A DNA stretch of 64,000 nucleotides, from contig NZ_MUFC01000006.1 in the NCBI RefSeq assembly GCF_001995985.1, positions 13,682 to 77,681 on the forward strand, in the 5' to 3' direction. The stretch is from Salinivibrio sharmensis. GTDB lineage: Bacteria; Pseudomonadota; Gammaproteobacteria; Enterobacterales; Vibrionaceae. The notes beneath the pieces are model-generated. The model did no database searches, was not told the origin of the DNA, and saw nothing but the letters and a program-made list of their open reading frames with translations. Positions 46,727-56,686 of the stretch are shown piece by piece (position 1 is the stretch's first letter; each line of letters starts with the position of its first letter). The translations under genes were made by a program, and so were the position numbers.

Positions 46727-46870
46727 GCCACCTCCTCCGGATTTATCCCTATACTCGATGCAGGATTATCGCTAAAATCGCTGGCTAATTTATCGCCCGC
46801 CCTGGCGTACGATATGCGTATCAATGAAGCGCACATCCTCATTGCAATGGGTTGACCAAGAGACCATAAC

Positions 46871-49027
46871 GTGACACCGACTGCTATATACGATTACACC
46901 CCATACTGGGCCGCTTGTTTTGGCCCCGCGCCTTTTCTACCCACCAGCCGAGAAGAGATGGACATTCTGGGTTGGGATAGCTGCGACATTATCATTGTTA
47001 CTGGCGACGCCTACGTTGATCACCCCAGTTTTGGTATGGCAGTGATCGGTCGTACATTAGAAGCGCAAGGCTTTCGTGTCGGCATCATTTCGCAGCCAAA
47101 CTGGCACAATAAAGATGACTTTATGGCGTTGGGTGAACCAAACCTGTTTTTTGGTGTGACTGCCGGCAACATGGACTCGATGATCAACCGTTACACCGCA
47201 GACCGAAAGCTGCGCCATGATGATGCCTACACGCCTAATAATGAGGGTGGCAAACGTCCCGACCGTGCCGTTTTGGTCTATTCTCAGCGCTGCCGCGAAG
47301 CCTATAAGCAGACCCCGATTGTGCTGGGCGGCATCGAAGCCAGCTTGCGCCGTTTAGCACACTATGACTATTGGTCAGACAAGGTCCGTCGCTCTGTGTT
47401 ATGTGATGCGAAAGCAGACATATTGCTATTTGGCAACGCCGAGCGCGCTTTAATAGAAGTGGCACATCGTCTATCTCGCGGTGACACAGTCGCCGATATG
47501 ACCCGCATTGCCGGCACCGCAGTGATGATGAAAACACCACCAGAAGGCATGGCAGAGGTTGACTCTACCCGCATTGATAAACCGGGAAAGAGCATGACCA
47601 TGCCCAACCCCTACGCCACAGAGACGCAGTGCGAGACGAACAAAAAAGCAGAGCCAGACGCGGCGAAGCCCATTACTATCCGTCCGTCTCGACACGATGC
47701 CAAAAACACCTTTGTTCGCCTGCCCTCGTTCGAAAAACTCAAGAACGATCGCATTTTGTACGCGCATGCTAGCCGAGTGATGCACTTAGAAGCGAATCCC
47801 TATTCTGCGCGCGCCTTGGTGCAGCAACATGGCGATCAACTCCTTTGGATTAACCCACCGCCGGTGCCCCTCACCACCGAAGAAATGGACTATGTGTTTG
47901 GGCTGCCCTATGCGCGTGTGCCTCACCCAAAGTACGGTAACGCCAAGATCCCCGCCTACGACATGATAAAAACCTCAGTGAACATTATGCGTGGCTGTTT
48001 TGGCGGCTGTTCATTTTGTTCGATTACCGAGCACGAAGGACGGATCATTCAAAACCGCTCACAAGCGTCGATCATTGAAGAGCTCAATGATATCCGCGAT
48101 AAAGTGCCAGGATTTACCGGCACGATTTCAGACTTGGGCGGCCCGACGGCCAATATGTATCGGCTTGGCTGCGCAGATCCTAAGGCGGAGCGGAATTGTC
48201 GTCGCCCCTCGTGTGTATTTCCAAAGATTTGCGACAAGCTCAATACCGATCACCGCCATACCATCGATCTCTACCGCAAAGCGCGTCAGGTGGAGGGCAT
48301 TAAAAAAGTCTTGATTGCCTCGGGCGTGCGGTATGACCTGGCGATTGAGTCACCGGAATATGTCAAAGAGTTGGTTACTCACCATGTCGGTGGTTATTTG
48401 AAAATCGCCCCTGAGCATACCGAGAAGAACACGCTGGACTTAATGATGAAGCCCGGCATGGGCGCGTATGATCGCTTTAAGGCGCTGTTCGAAAAATACA
48501 GCAAAGAAGCGGGCAAAAAACAGTATTTGATCCCCTACTTCATTGCCGCGCATCCAGGGTGTACGGATGAAGATATGGTGCAGCTTGCCTGCTGGTTAAA
48601 AGAGAATGAGTTTGAGTGCGACCAAGTGCAAAACTTTTACCCATCACCCATGTGTAATGCGACTGCCATGTACCACTCGGAAACCAACCCGCTAAAGCGA
48701 GTACGTTACAAAAAGCGCGAAGCACTGACAGTGGCAAAAGGCGAGCGCCAGCGACGCTTACACAAGGCGCTACTGCGGTACCACGATCCCGCCAACTGGC
48801 CACTGATCAGAGAAGCTTTGGTACGTATGGGTAAACAGCATTTGATTGGTAACGGACCAAAATGCCTGATCCCGAGAGAAAATGCCCCCGAAAAACCAGG
48901 TCGGCAGCGCCGCTCAGGCCGTCATGGCACCCAACGCTTTGCCACTAAGCACCCCAAGCAGCCCGATATACGTCGCCCCAATAACCACAAAGGCGCAGGT
49001 AATAAGCAGCGTGGTAAACGGACATAA
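46871..49027 (+). CDS. ygiQ: YgiQ family radical SAM protein
   Basis: A 718-residue member of the UPF0313/YgiQ family. An N-terminal B12-binding-like region precedes the radical SAM core, whose cluster motif is CFGGCSFC at about 375-382. The C-terminal tail (about 670-718) is basic and low-complexity ([11 protein letters not shown]), suggesting nucleic-acid contact. The reaction is unknown. The start is GTG at 46871. Confidence 0.9.
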   Translation: MTPTAIYDYTPYWAACFGPAPFLPTSREEMDILGWDSCDIIIVTGDAYVDHPSFGMAVIGRTLEAQGFRVGIISQPNWHNKDDFMALGEPNLFFGVTAGNMDSMINRYTADRKLRHDDAYTPNNEGGKRPDRAVLVYSQRCREAYKQTPIVLGGIEASLRRLAHYDYWSDKVRRSVLCDAKADILLFGNAERALIEVAHRLSRGDTVADMTRIAGTAVMMKTPPEGMAEVDSTRIDKPGKSMTMPNPYATETQCETNKKAEPDAAKPITIRPSRHDAKNTFVRLPSFEKLKNDRILYAHASRVMHLEANPYSARALVQQHGDQLLWINPPPVPLTTEEMDYVFGLPYARVPHPKYGNAKIPAYDMIKTSVNIMRGCFGGCSFCSITEHEGRIIQNRSQASIIEELNDIRDKVPGFTGTISDLGGPTANMYRLGCADPKAERNCRRPSCVFPKICDKLNTDHRHTIDLYRKARQVEGIKKVLIASGVRYDLAIESPEYVKELVTHHVGGYLKIAPEHTEKNTLDLMMKPGMGAYDRFKALFEKYSKEAGKKQYLIPYFIAAHPGCTDEDMVQLACWLKENEFECDQVQNFYPSPMCNATAMYHSETNPLKRVRYKKREALTVAKGERQRRLHKALLRYHDPANWPLIREALVRMGKQHLIGNGPKCLIPRENAPEKPGRQRRSGRHGTQRFATKHPKQPDIRRPNNHKGAGNKQRGKRT

Positions 49028-49096
49028 CCGTCCGTTGTAAGAGGCGCCGTTTTAAGAGGCTTAGAAAAAGAACGCTCGCAGCGAACCCCGTTACGG

Positions 49097-49138
49097 GCGT
49101 TTCACTACGAGCGTTTCACTACGAGCGTTTCATTCCGA
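49097..49138. repeat. 14-base tandem repeat downstream of ygiQ
   Basis: Two identical GCGTTTCACTACGA units and a third, GCGTTTCATTCCGA, with two differences. The sequence lies between the ygiQ stop and a small convergent gene. Confidence 0.85.
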
Positions 49139-49207
49139 ACGTTGCGTGTTTTTAGCATCATCGGCGTCACACTATCCGGCTAATGATGCGTGAGTAAAAG
49201 GCTAGCA

Positions 49208-49363
49208 CTAACGAAAAAGCTCTACACCAATCACTGCCAGCGCCAGCACACCGGCGATAGCCCCGATCACCCAAGCAATTTTCTTTTGCGTGCCTTCATC
49301 AAGGTACTGCGCCGCCGTAATCCCGAGTAAAACCAGCAAGATGATAACAACCGTTTTAAGCAT
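49208..49363 (-). CDS. Small membrane protein, 51 aa
   Basis: ATG at 49363 follows AAGGT with a seven-base spacer. The product begins MLKTVVIILLVLLGITAAQY and has two hydrophobic segments (about 4-18 and 30-49) joined by a charged hinge DEGTQKKI, so a helical hairpin in the inner membrane is likely. I do not recognise a family. It is upstream of nothing obvious; ydiJ ends 69 bases before its start on the same strand. Confidence 0.7.
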   Translation of the reverse strand: MLKTVVIILLVLLGITAAQYLDEGTQKKIAWVIGAIAGVLALAVIGVELFR

Positions 49364-49432
49364 TTGTTTTACCTTAGCTTTCAGCTCTCTATTTTACTGT
49401 ATGCGAAACCCACCCAGATGCAAGCTATAACG

Positions 49433-52400
49433 TTATACGTTATCGACGCGCGCACGATCAATTCGTGTACATGCAAGCCGTAACAAGACCTGCAGTGGGT
49501 GTTGCAACCGCGTCTCACTAAACCGCTTCACTTGGCTACGGCACGAGTAACCGGTTGCGAGCACTCTCTCGCTAGGTAGGTTTGCCAACTGTGGCGACCA
49601 ACTTAAATCATAAATCGCGGCTGACGTTTCGCGCTTATCTGCTTCATGGCCATAAGTGCCCGCCATACCACAGCAACCCACAGAAATCGGTTTAAGCTCT
49701 GCCCCAAAATGCGCAAACAACGCAACCCATTGTTGCTCAGCATGAGGTAACTGTGTTTTCTCGGTGCAATGGCCGAACAGATACCAGGGGTCAGCGTCAC
49801 GGCTCGTCACGACCGGCATATTAGGCAGAACACTGGCTAGCCACTCGTGGCTCAGCAACACATTGAAACCTCCCCGATGCTTACCGAGCGCTTCTTGATA
49901 CTCATCGCGGTAACACAGCACCAGCGCTGGATCGACGCCAACCATGGGAATATTTAACGTTGCCAGCTGATTCAAAAAGCCGGCGGTGTTACGAGCTGTT
50001 TGGGCGAAGCGGCGAAGAAACCCTTTTACGTGCTGCGCTTTCCCATTAGGTTTGAACGGTACCAACATGGGCACCTTACCCAATTGCCGCGCCAATTTGA
50101 TCAAATCTTGAATCAGAGGCGCTTCATAAAAGCTGGTAAACGGGTCTTGCACGATCAACACATAGTTTTCACGCTCTTGCGCAGATAACGCCTGTAACCA
50201 GGCTAAATCAAACTTAAGCGCGTGATCGCCCGCCAGAGACTGAGCCAGCGTCGGCACCGACAACGCCGGTGTGTCTGTATAGCCAATAAGCTTCGCAGTA
50301 AGCCCTTGGGCCCATTGAGGCTGGGTCGCCGCATTCACCCATTTTGGTGCTTTGGCCATCAGCGGTAGCAAGGTTTCAATGTTAGCCACTAAGTGGTCTT
50401 TCACCGGGCGCGGATAGCGGCTGTAATAGAGCTGCATAAAGCGCGAGCGGAAACTCGGCACATCCACTTTGATCGGACACTGACTAGCACAAGCCTTACA
50501 CGCCAAGCAACCGCTCATCGCTTCCATGACTTCATGGCTAAAATCATCTGCTTCTCTGCGGCGGGTAAAATAGCGTCCGAATTTGGCCATCACTTCACGT
50601 ACTGAAGGCGACTGAGTCATCAATGCCTGCTCAACGGTCAACGGATCGACACCTTGCTCGGACAGTAAACGCAACCACTCTCGCACAATTCCAGCGCGGC
50701 CTTTTGGCGAATGACGGCGGTCATAACTGACTTTCATTGAGGGACACATGGGTGAGGCCGTATCATAGTTAAAGCACAGCCCGTTGCCATTGCACTCCAT
50801 TGCCCCCTTAAAGCTGTCACGCACTTCTACAGGGATTTGACGGTCATAAAAGCCACGCTTGGTGTCATCAACCTTCACCAGTGAATCCTGGCTGTTAATC
50901 GGTGTGCAGATTTTTCCTGGATTCATCCGATTTTGCGGATCAAACGCCGCCTTGATATGGCGAAGCTGCGCAAACAAGGTCTCACCAAAAAACTCGGGGC
51001 CGTACTCCGAGCGATACCCTTTGCCATGCTCACCCCACATTAAGCCGCCATACTTGGCGACCAAGGCGACCACCTGGTCAGAGAGGGTTTTCATCACCCG
51101 TTCTTGGTCAGGGTCACACAAATCTAGGGCTGGACGCACATGCAGCACCCCTGCATCGACATGACCAAACATGCCATAGTGCAAATGGTGGCTGTCAAGT
51201 AATGCCCGAAATTCACTGATAAAGTCAGCAAGGTGTTCCGGCGGCACACAGGTATCTTCGGCAAAGGCGACGGGTTTAGCTTTACCTTTTGTGGCACCTA
51301 GCAGTCCGACCGCCTTTTTACGCATCGCGTAAATTTTGTTGATTGACGCGAGATCCCGACAAATCTGATAACCAATCACCCCTTTTTGCTTTTGTGCTAT
51401 CAGGCTATCCAGTTGCTGACACAATGCCGAAATCTGTTGTTCAATCTCACCAGCATCGTTCCCGGCAAACTCCACCATATTAATGCCGTGCATGGTTTTG
51501 CCGGGCACCTCTTGCAACAGATCACTCACCGTATGCCAAACGATGTCGTTTCTTGCGAGATCAAGCACCTTGGCGTCAATGGTTTCAACTGACAGCGCGT
51601 TCGCCTCGACCATCGTCGGCGCGCTACGCAGTGCCGAATCAAAACTGTCGTATTTAATATTTACCAAAGTCCGCACGGTCGGGATCGGGGTGATATTGAG
51701 CTTGGCTTCGGCAATAAACGCTAAGGAGCCTTCAGCGCCACACAGCACGCGACCAATATCAAATGCAGTCAATGCGTCATCGTAAACATGCTTTAGGTCA
51801 TACCCGGTTAAAAAGCGGTTAAGCGGCGGAAAGGTCTCGGTAATCAAATCTCGGTGCTCACGACAAACTGAGGACACCGTTTGCAGCGCACGGCCACTGA
51901 GATCATCGCGCGACATTGCTTGCTGAAGCTGATCCGCGTTGAGAGGCTGTGTATCGAGAACGCTACCATCCACGAGTACAGCTTTTAAACCCAGGACATG
52001 ATCGGAGGTCTTACCGTAGCGTAGCGAGCCTTGACCCGAGGCATCGGTATTGATCATCCCACCAATGGTGGCGCGATTACTGGTCGATAAGTCAGGTGAG
52101 AAAAAGTACCCATACGGGCGCAATACATCATTGAGTTGGTCTTTGATAACGCCTGCTTGAACACGCACCCAACCTTGCTCAGGGTTCACTTCCAGCACCT
52201 GATTCATGTGACGAGACACATCCACCACCACATGTTTGGTCAACGACTGACCGTTGGTGCCGGTACCACCGCCGCGGGGAGAAAACTTAATATCACTAAA
52301 CGTCGGGGCTTGGACGGTCTGACCAATAAGCTGAAGGTCACCAACCGATGCGGGAAAGAGAACGGCCTGCGGTAGGGCTTGATAAACACTGTTATCGGTG

Positions 52401-52525
52401 GCTACTGCAAGGCGGCTCGCATAGGTCGATTCAATATCGCCTTGGAAACCAGCTTCTTGCAAAGCGGTAATAAAATCAACGACGGCGGACGACAAGCCCG
52501 CCTCTGGGTGTATTGCCGGTATCAT
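49433..52525 (-). CDS. ydiJ: YdiJ, FAD/Fe-S D-2-hydroxyglutarate dehydrogenase family
   Basis: A 1030-residue flavoprotein-iron-sulfur fusion. The N-terminal FAD-binding type 4 domain (about 45-270; PRGGGTGTNGQ, STSNRATIGGMINTDASGQG) is followed by an FAD-oxidase C-terminal domain. A 4Fe-4S ferredoxin-like region has CLACKACASQCP (about 665-676), and the C-terminal CCG-type part has GCCGMAGTYG. E. coli YdiJ is reported as a D-2-hydroxyglutarate dehydrogenase. I set the start at ATG 52525 (AGGA six bases upstream), matching the family N-terminus MIP. Confidence 0.92.
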   Translation of the reverse strand: MIPAIHPEAGLSSAVVDFITALQEAGFQGDIESTYASRLAVATDNSVYQALPQAVLFPASVGDLQLIGQTVQAPTFSDIKFSPRGGGTGTNGQSLTKHVVVDVSRHMNQVLEVNPEQGWVRVQAGVIKDQLNDVLRPYGYFFSPDLSTSNRATIGGMINTDASGQGSLRYGKTSDHVLGLKAVLVDGSVLDTQPLNADQLQQAMSRDDLSGRALQTVSSVCREHRDLITETFPPLNRFLTGYDLKHVYDDALTAFDIGRVLCGAEGSLAFIAEAKLNITPIPTVRTLVNIKYDSFDSALRSAPTMVEANALSVETIDAKVLDLARNDIVWHTVSDLLQEVPGKTMHGINMVEFAGNDAGEIEQQISALCQQLDSLIAQKQKGVIGYQICRDLASINKIYAMRKKAVGLLGATKGKAKPVAFAEDTCVPPEHLADFISEFRALLDSHHLHYGMFGHVDAGVLHVRPALDLCDPDQERVMKTLSDQVVALVAKYGGLMWGEHGKGYRSEYGPEFFGETLFAQLRHIKAAFDPQNRMNPGKICTPINSQDSLVKVDDTKRGFYDRQIPVEVRDSFKGAMECNGNGLCFNYDTASPMCPSMKVSYDRRHSPKGRAGIVREWLRLLSEQGVDPLTVEQALMTQSPSVREVMAKFGRYFTRRREADDFSHEVMEAMSGCLACKACASQCPIKVDVPSFRSRFMQLYYSRYPRPVKDHLVANIETLLPLMAKAPKWVNAATQPQWAQGLTAKLIGYTDTPALSVPTLAQSLAGDHALKFDLAWLQALSAQERENYVLIVQDPFTSFYEAPLIQDLIKLARQLGKVPMLVPFKPNGKAQHVKGFLRRFAQTARNTAGFLNQLATLNIPMVGVDPALVLCYRDEYQEALGKHRGGFNVLLSHEWLASVLPNMPVVTSRDADPWYLFGHCTEKTQLPHAEQQWVALFAHFGAELKPISVGCCGMAGTYGHEADKRETSAAIYDLSWSPQLANLPSERVLATGYSCRSQVKRFSETRLQHPLQVLLRLACTRIDRARVDNV

Positions 52526-52630
52526 TGCTGTTCCTGTGCGCAGTCTCACCATGCCTGGTGCAATTTTTGTTGTGCTGTCACTTTACCTTAACTCTTGGCA
52601 CAGCCAAAGCGATCACCGGGTAAATCCTTA

Positions 52631-54112
52631 TCACCACGCGCGCCAACCTAGCCGCATACTCGACCATTTAGCGAGTTCTGGGCTGGCAATCAGTGCCCAA
52701 GGGCCCAAACTCCACGCTGCCATTGAAACGACAATCAGCACAATCCAGCTTAAGCCTGTCAGCTGTGCCACTCCCCAGGCAGCCCCCACAATGGCGGCGA
52801 TACCGAAAAAAATCCACGCCAGCGTTAACAGTTTGCCATTGAGCTGGCTGGCCGGCTTATGACTAGGAAAGAGCTTATGCCAAACTTGACCGGTATACAC
52901 ACCAGCAGCTAACGCTGACAGATAAACCAAGTTGGGTAATTTAAGCGCCAGCGCCAACAGCGCCATGATAAGGCACGCTAAAAACCAGATCCGGCCTGTG
53001 ATCAACATGGGTCTGTCGTTGCCCACCGTCACGGCATCCAGCTTAACGGTCGCCCAAGCAACACTGGCACCGACCAAAGCGCCAATGACCACATCACTGG
53101 CAAAATGCACCCCAAGGTACATGCGGTTCAGCCCCATAAGCACGATCACCAACAACGCCACCGCAAGCGCGCCAAACGCGGGTGGGTGGGTGACGCGACG
53201 TTTTAGATACCAAGCAGTCATCACTGCCGCTGCAAGCAATGTATGTCCACTGGGTACGGTAAAACCGCTTGCCTGCCCTATTTGTAAGTCAGGCCATAAA
53301 TAAAACGGCCTTGGCATGGCAAAGCCACTTTTTAGCGTCGTCGACACTGCCGCCGCGCTTATTAACAAAAAGAGAAGTGATAATGCGGATTTATGGCCAC
53401 GAAAGACCAAAAATAGCGGCAGCAGTGCAATATAAAAGGCGGTTTCTCCTAACGTATTGACCAGTTTGAACACGGCGCTTACTGTTGTTTTCCCCGCCTC
53501 ACCCAGTTGTTGTACGGTGTTTTGTATGCCTGATACTAATCCATATTGACTGACATAAAACACAGGCGCTAAGGCGCTAAAATCTGCCATCGCACTAACA
53601 TCACTGCTTGGCGTTCTCGCCGCTAGCGACCATAAGAGGTCGCGACGATCATTAAACCGATAGCGATAATCTTGCGCATGGGCCTTCGGTACCAGTCGTG
53701 CTTGCTCAATTTCAGAGGCAAAATGGGGCGCACGCCAAGCGGGCAAAAGGCCCATACCCTCAGCGGTAGAAACCACAGGCAATGGCGCCTGACTTTGACA
53801 GGCAAACAACACACCGCGCGCATCCTGATGATACACATCACCGACCGTCACACGGATTGCCGTTTCCTCAAACACTTCGCGGGCTAGCGCTCTGCTCGGT
53901 GATTCGGCCAAGTTAACCCGTCCGCCCGGCAAACCATACCGCCCGGTTACTGTGTCTTTAACTAATAAAAGACGGCCTGCAGGATCCGAGATAATGCACG
54001 CGACCCCAGCGATCCCTTGCTCGGCCGAGAACGTAGTCTCACTGTTAGCCAAGGCATCGCTCGACACAAATCCGCTAAAGACTGACAATAGTAAAGCGAT
54101 AATCCGTTTCAT
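52631..54112 (-). CDS. Periplasmic Nudix hydrolase fused to PAP2 phosphatase
   Basis: A 493-residue fusion. A signal peptide (about 1-22, ALA then N) leads to a Nudix domain with an intact Nudix box at 63-86 (GGRVNLAESPSRALAREVFE and the following E). A hydrophobic PAP2 phosphatase domain (about 195-400) has KSGFAMPRP, PSGHT and NRMYLGVHFASD, the three parts of the acid-phosphatase signature. Extra helices follow. Predicted location is the inner membrane with the Nudix part in the periplasm. Substrates are unknown; a nucleoside-diphosphate-linked lipid precursor would suit both domains. Confidence 0.85.
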   Translation of the reverse strand: MKRIIALLLSVFSGFVSSDALANSETTFSAEQGIAGVACIISDPAGRLLLVKDTVTGRYGLPGGRVNLAESPSRALAREVFEETAIRVTVGDVYHQDARGVLFACQSQAPLPVVSTAEGMGLLPAWRAPHFASEIEQARLVPKAHAQDYRYRFNDRRDLLWSLAARTPSSDVSAMADFSALAPVFYVSQYGLVSGIQNTVQQLGEAGKTTVSAVFKLVNTLGETAFYIALLPLFLVFRGHKSALSLLFLLISAAAVSTTLKSGFAMPRPFYLWPDLQIGQASGFTVPSGHTLLAAAVMTAWYLKRRVTHPPAFGALAVALLVIVLMGLNRMYLGVHFASDVVIGALVGASVAWATVKLDAVTVGNDRPMLITGRIWFLACLIMALLALALKLPNLVYLSALAAGVYTGQVWHKLFPSHKPASQLNGKLLTLAWIFFGIAAIVGAAWGVAQLTGLSWIVLIVVSMAAWSLGPWALIASPELAKWSSMRLGWRAW

Positions 54113-54159
54113 GCGGCAGCTCCTGAATGCTTGTGTCCTGATGAAAGATAAGGAAAAGA

Positions 54160-55782
54160 ATGACGCAGCCAGACCCTATTAGTCCCTATTATTACCATCA
54201 TAACTTTCAAAACTTGATGGATTTAGTCTGCGAACGTGACTGGGATCTGCTCACAAACAACGAACGCCATTGGCTGACGACCTTTCAACAGCTTAGCTTC
54301 AAAGCACAGTGTCTGCTGGTGCGTTTATTGATGCGCCGTCACGACTGGTTTTTGGCCGATTCGTTGCACTACGATGAGCTGGGTGAAACACCGCCGCTGC
54401 TCGCCACCTTGGCTGAACATCAGTTGATTAGCCTCACCCATACTGCCCCGTCAGAGGTGGTATTTAAATTACTCACCAAAGCACAACTTATGGCGGCTTT
54501 TCCTGATACAGGACTCGCCAAAAGTGCGCCTAAAAGCCAGTGGCAGCAGGCGATAGAGGATCTCTACGGCAACAGGCTCGACAGCCCTTATACATTGGTG
54601 GTCTGCCACCAGCCAGACATCTTACCGGTATTAAACCTGCTGTATTTTGGCAATTCGCGCCAGGATTTGAGCCAGTTCGTAGTGGCCGAGCTGGGTATCC
54701 AACACTTTGAGCCCTATCCCATTCGGCAAGCCGATCGCTTATTTGAGCATCGGTCCCAAATAAACGACTGGCTGCACTTATCCGCATTAAACGAGATCGT
54801 GTGGCAAGCGCGCAAAAACAAGCAACCTAAAGAGGTATTGGCGTTAGCACCCTGTTTGCCAGCCCCTTTTGACTGGGCACCGCTCGAGCGCAAGCGTCAG
54901 CGCTTGGTTAATCGCATTGCCCGCGAATTTGAGCGCCAGGATGATTTATCGACCGCATTGTCGCTGTATCAAACCACCACTCAGCCACCCAGCCAAGAAC
55001 GACGCGCACGCATCTTGATAAAGCAAGGTGACATTAAAGCGGCTGCAACGATCATCGCAACCATGCTCCAAGCCCCACACGATGAAGAAGAGCGTGACGT
55101 AGCGTATCGCCTAGCAAAACAAAAGCCGATTCGTGCCCTTGGCCAGTCGGCACCCGCAACACTTGCCACACAGCCACCGTTGCCTACCGAATCATTAACG
55201 TTAGCGCTTGAGCAGCGGGTAGAACACGAGGTCGCTGACTATTATCGTCAGCAAGGCTGGGAGGTATGGTTCAGCGAAAACAGCTTGCTTAACGCACTGT
55301 TTGGGCTGTTTTTTTGGGATATATTGTTTTTGCCAGTTCGTGGTGCCTTTCTTAATCCGTTTCAACGTGGGCCGCGCGATCTCTATAGCGACGACTTTGT
55401 TAGTAAACGGCAGGCACAGATTGACCAACGCCTCGCCGAGATTGACCGAGCACGCGATTGGGTGGCGCAACATTATCAGCAAAAGCACGGCATCACGAAC
55501 GAGTGGGTAAATTGGTCAGTGATAGAGTGGCCGCTGCTTGAGGCTGCGTTAGTCATGCTCACAGACACACAGCTTCGCGCCTGTTTTCAACGTATTCTGT
55601 TCGACCGTCGCCATAACCGCCGCGGCCATCCAGACTTGTTTATGTGCCGAGGCGCATCCTACCAATGGGTAGAAGTAAAGGGGCCAGGCGATACACTGCA
55701 GCCCCACCAAACACGCTGGCTTCAGTTTTTTCAACAGCATGAGATCCCAGCGAAAGTGGCGTATGTCACGTCGAACGAATGA
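54160..55782 (+). CDS. FAN1-type structure-specific nuclease (VRR-NUC)
   Basis: A 540-residue bacterial FAN1 homologue. The N-terminal part has LMDLVCERDWDLLTNNER and a SAP-like region, the middle is helical (TPR-like, about 240-310), and the C-terminal VRR-NUC nuclease (about 430-535) has the PD-(D/E)xK residues in RRGHPDLFMC and WVEVKGPGDTLQPHQ. Human and Pseudomonas FAN1 cut 5' flaps and help repair interstrand crosslinks. The gene starts 47 bases from the divergent Nudix-PAP2 gene. Confidence 0.87.
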   Translation: MTQPDPISPYYYHHNFQNLMDLVCERDWDLLTNNERHWLTTFQQLSFKAQCLLVRLLMRRHDWFLADSLHYDELGETPPLLATLAEHQLISLTHTAPSEVVFKLLTKAQLMAAFPDTGLAKSAPKSQWQQAIEDLYGNRLDSPYTLVVCHQPDILPVLNLLYFGNSRQDLSQFVVAELGIQHFEPYPIRQADRLFEHRSQINDWLHLSALNEIVWQARKNKQPKEVLALAPCLPAPFDWAPLERKRQRLVNRIAREFERQDDLSTALSLYQTTTQPPSQERRARILIKQGDIKAAATIIATMLQAPHDEEERDVAYRLAKQKPIRALGQSAPATLATQPPLPTESLTLALEQRVEHEVADYYRQQGWEVWFSENSLLNALFGLFFWDILFLPVRGAFLNPFQRGPRDLYSDDFVSKRQAQIDQRLAEIDRARDWVAQHYQQKHGITNEWVNWSVIEWPLLEAALVMLTDTQLRACFQRILFDRRHNRRGHPDLFMCRGASYQWVEVKGPGDTLQPHQTRWLQFFQQHEIPAKVAYVTSNE

Positions 55783-55866
55783 TGTAGGCCGCCCCAGACT
55801 CACTGGGACATGTCTATCACCGCCTCTCAATCTCTCGACAGCCATCGCACTCTTAACGTGACGTTG

Positions 55867-56607
55867 TCACTCTTTTTCTTCGACATGTGGATTAAAAATG
55901 TAATGAGAGCCATCGTAAACCAGCCGTTTAATCAACGCCTCACAATGTTTGAGACCGCTGCGGTCAAATGAGACGCCATAACGCTGCATGCCCCATTTTT
56001 GTTGGCGGTTCTCGATTTGCCCACTCAAGATAAAACACTCGTCACTGTTTGGTGCTTGGATTTGAATCGCCATTTGGTGGTGTTTTTCAAACACAGGGGC
56101 AATGGCATCAAAACTAAACCCACAACCACCTGCAGAAATATCGGTAAGATTGACGGGCAAACGGCGATGATCGAGCGGAATTTCCCCTTTGACGTTTAAC
56201 TCATAACGATTATCTTTGCGCTGTTGTATCAGTTTGGCTTGTTGCGGTAATTCGACCATTACCAAATTAATTGGCGTTTTGAGCACAGTTGAGATCTTAG
56301 AGGCGAACCGTACTTTAGCCCCCTCGCCCTCATCAGATACTGCATCAACCGCCAAGCGATAACCTTCAATAAAAAACTGATTAACTTGATTAAGATTCTC
56401 GGTCGGTAGCGAAAAGAATAAGCGTTTTTCACCATCAAAGCCGATAAAGGTACATTCACAACGGTACGTTTGTCCCACTGGAGTCTTTATTTGTACGTGA
56501 GTCGTGGTGCCATGTTTCATAAATGCCACAGCACGTAATCCTATGACGGTCTCTTCTCTCACCGTTTTATATTTTTTGGCCTTAAGTTCAGGCAAAGACT
56601 GCATCAT
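55867..56607 (-). CDS. PilZ domain protein (c-di-GMP receptor, YcgR-like)
   Basis: A 246-residue cytoplasmic protein. The N-terminal YcgR-like domain (about 20-115) is followed by a PilZ domain (about 125-230) with the c-di-GMP motif RKDNRY (RxxxR) and DISAGGCGF (D/NxSxxG). Vibrio Plz proteins of this layout adjust flagellar motility and biofilm. It responds to the c-di-GMP pool that includes the diguanylate cyclase at 43105-44394, although that functional link is inferred. Confidence 0.88.
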   Translation of the reverse strand: MMQSLPELKAKKYKTVREETVIGLRAVAFMKHGTTTHVQIKTPVGQTYRCECTFIGFDGEKRLFFSLPTENLNQVNQFFIEGYRLAVDAVSDEGEGAKVRFASKISTVLKTPINLVMVELPQQAKLIQQRKDNRYELNVKGEIPLDHRRLPVNLTDISAGGCGFSFDAIAPVFEKHHQMAIQIQAPNSDECFILSGQIENRQQKWGMQRYGVSFDRSGLKHCEALIKRLVYDGSHYIFNPHVEEKE

Positions 56608-56646
56608 CGATCGCTTTTATCGTTTTTATCGTTTTTAAAGGAATAA

Positions 56647-56677
56647 GGGCACGGACGTTTCAATCATCCCCGTGCCC
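56647..56677 (-). terminator. Hairpin after the DUF945 gene
   Basis: GGGCACGG / CCGTGCCC perfect eight-base stem; the minus-strand sequence that follows is TTATTCC, a weak T-run. Confidence 0.5.
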
Positions 56678-56686
56678 GTGAGGTAT

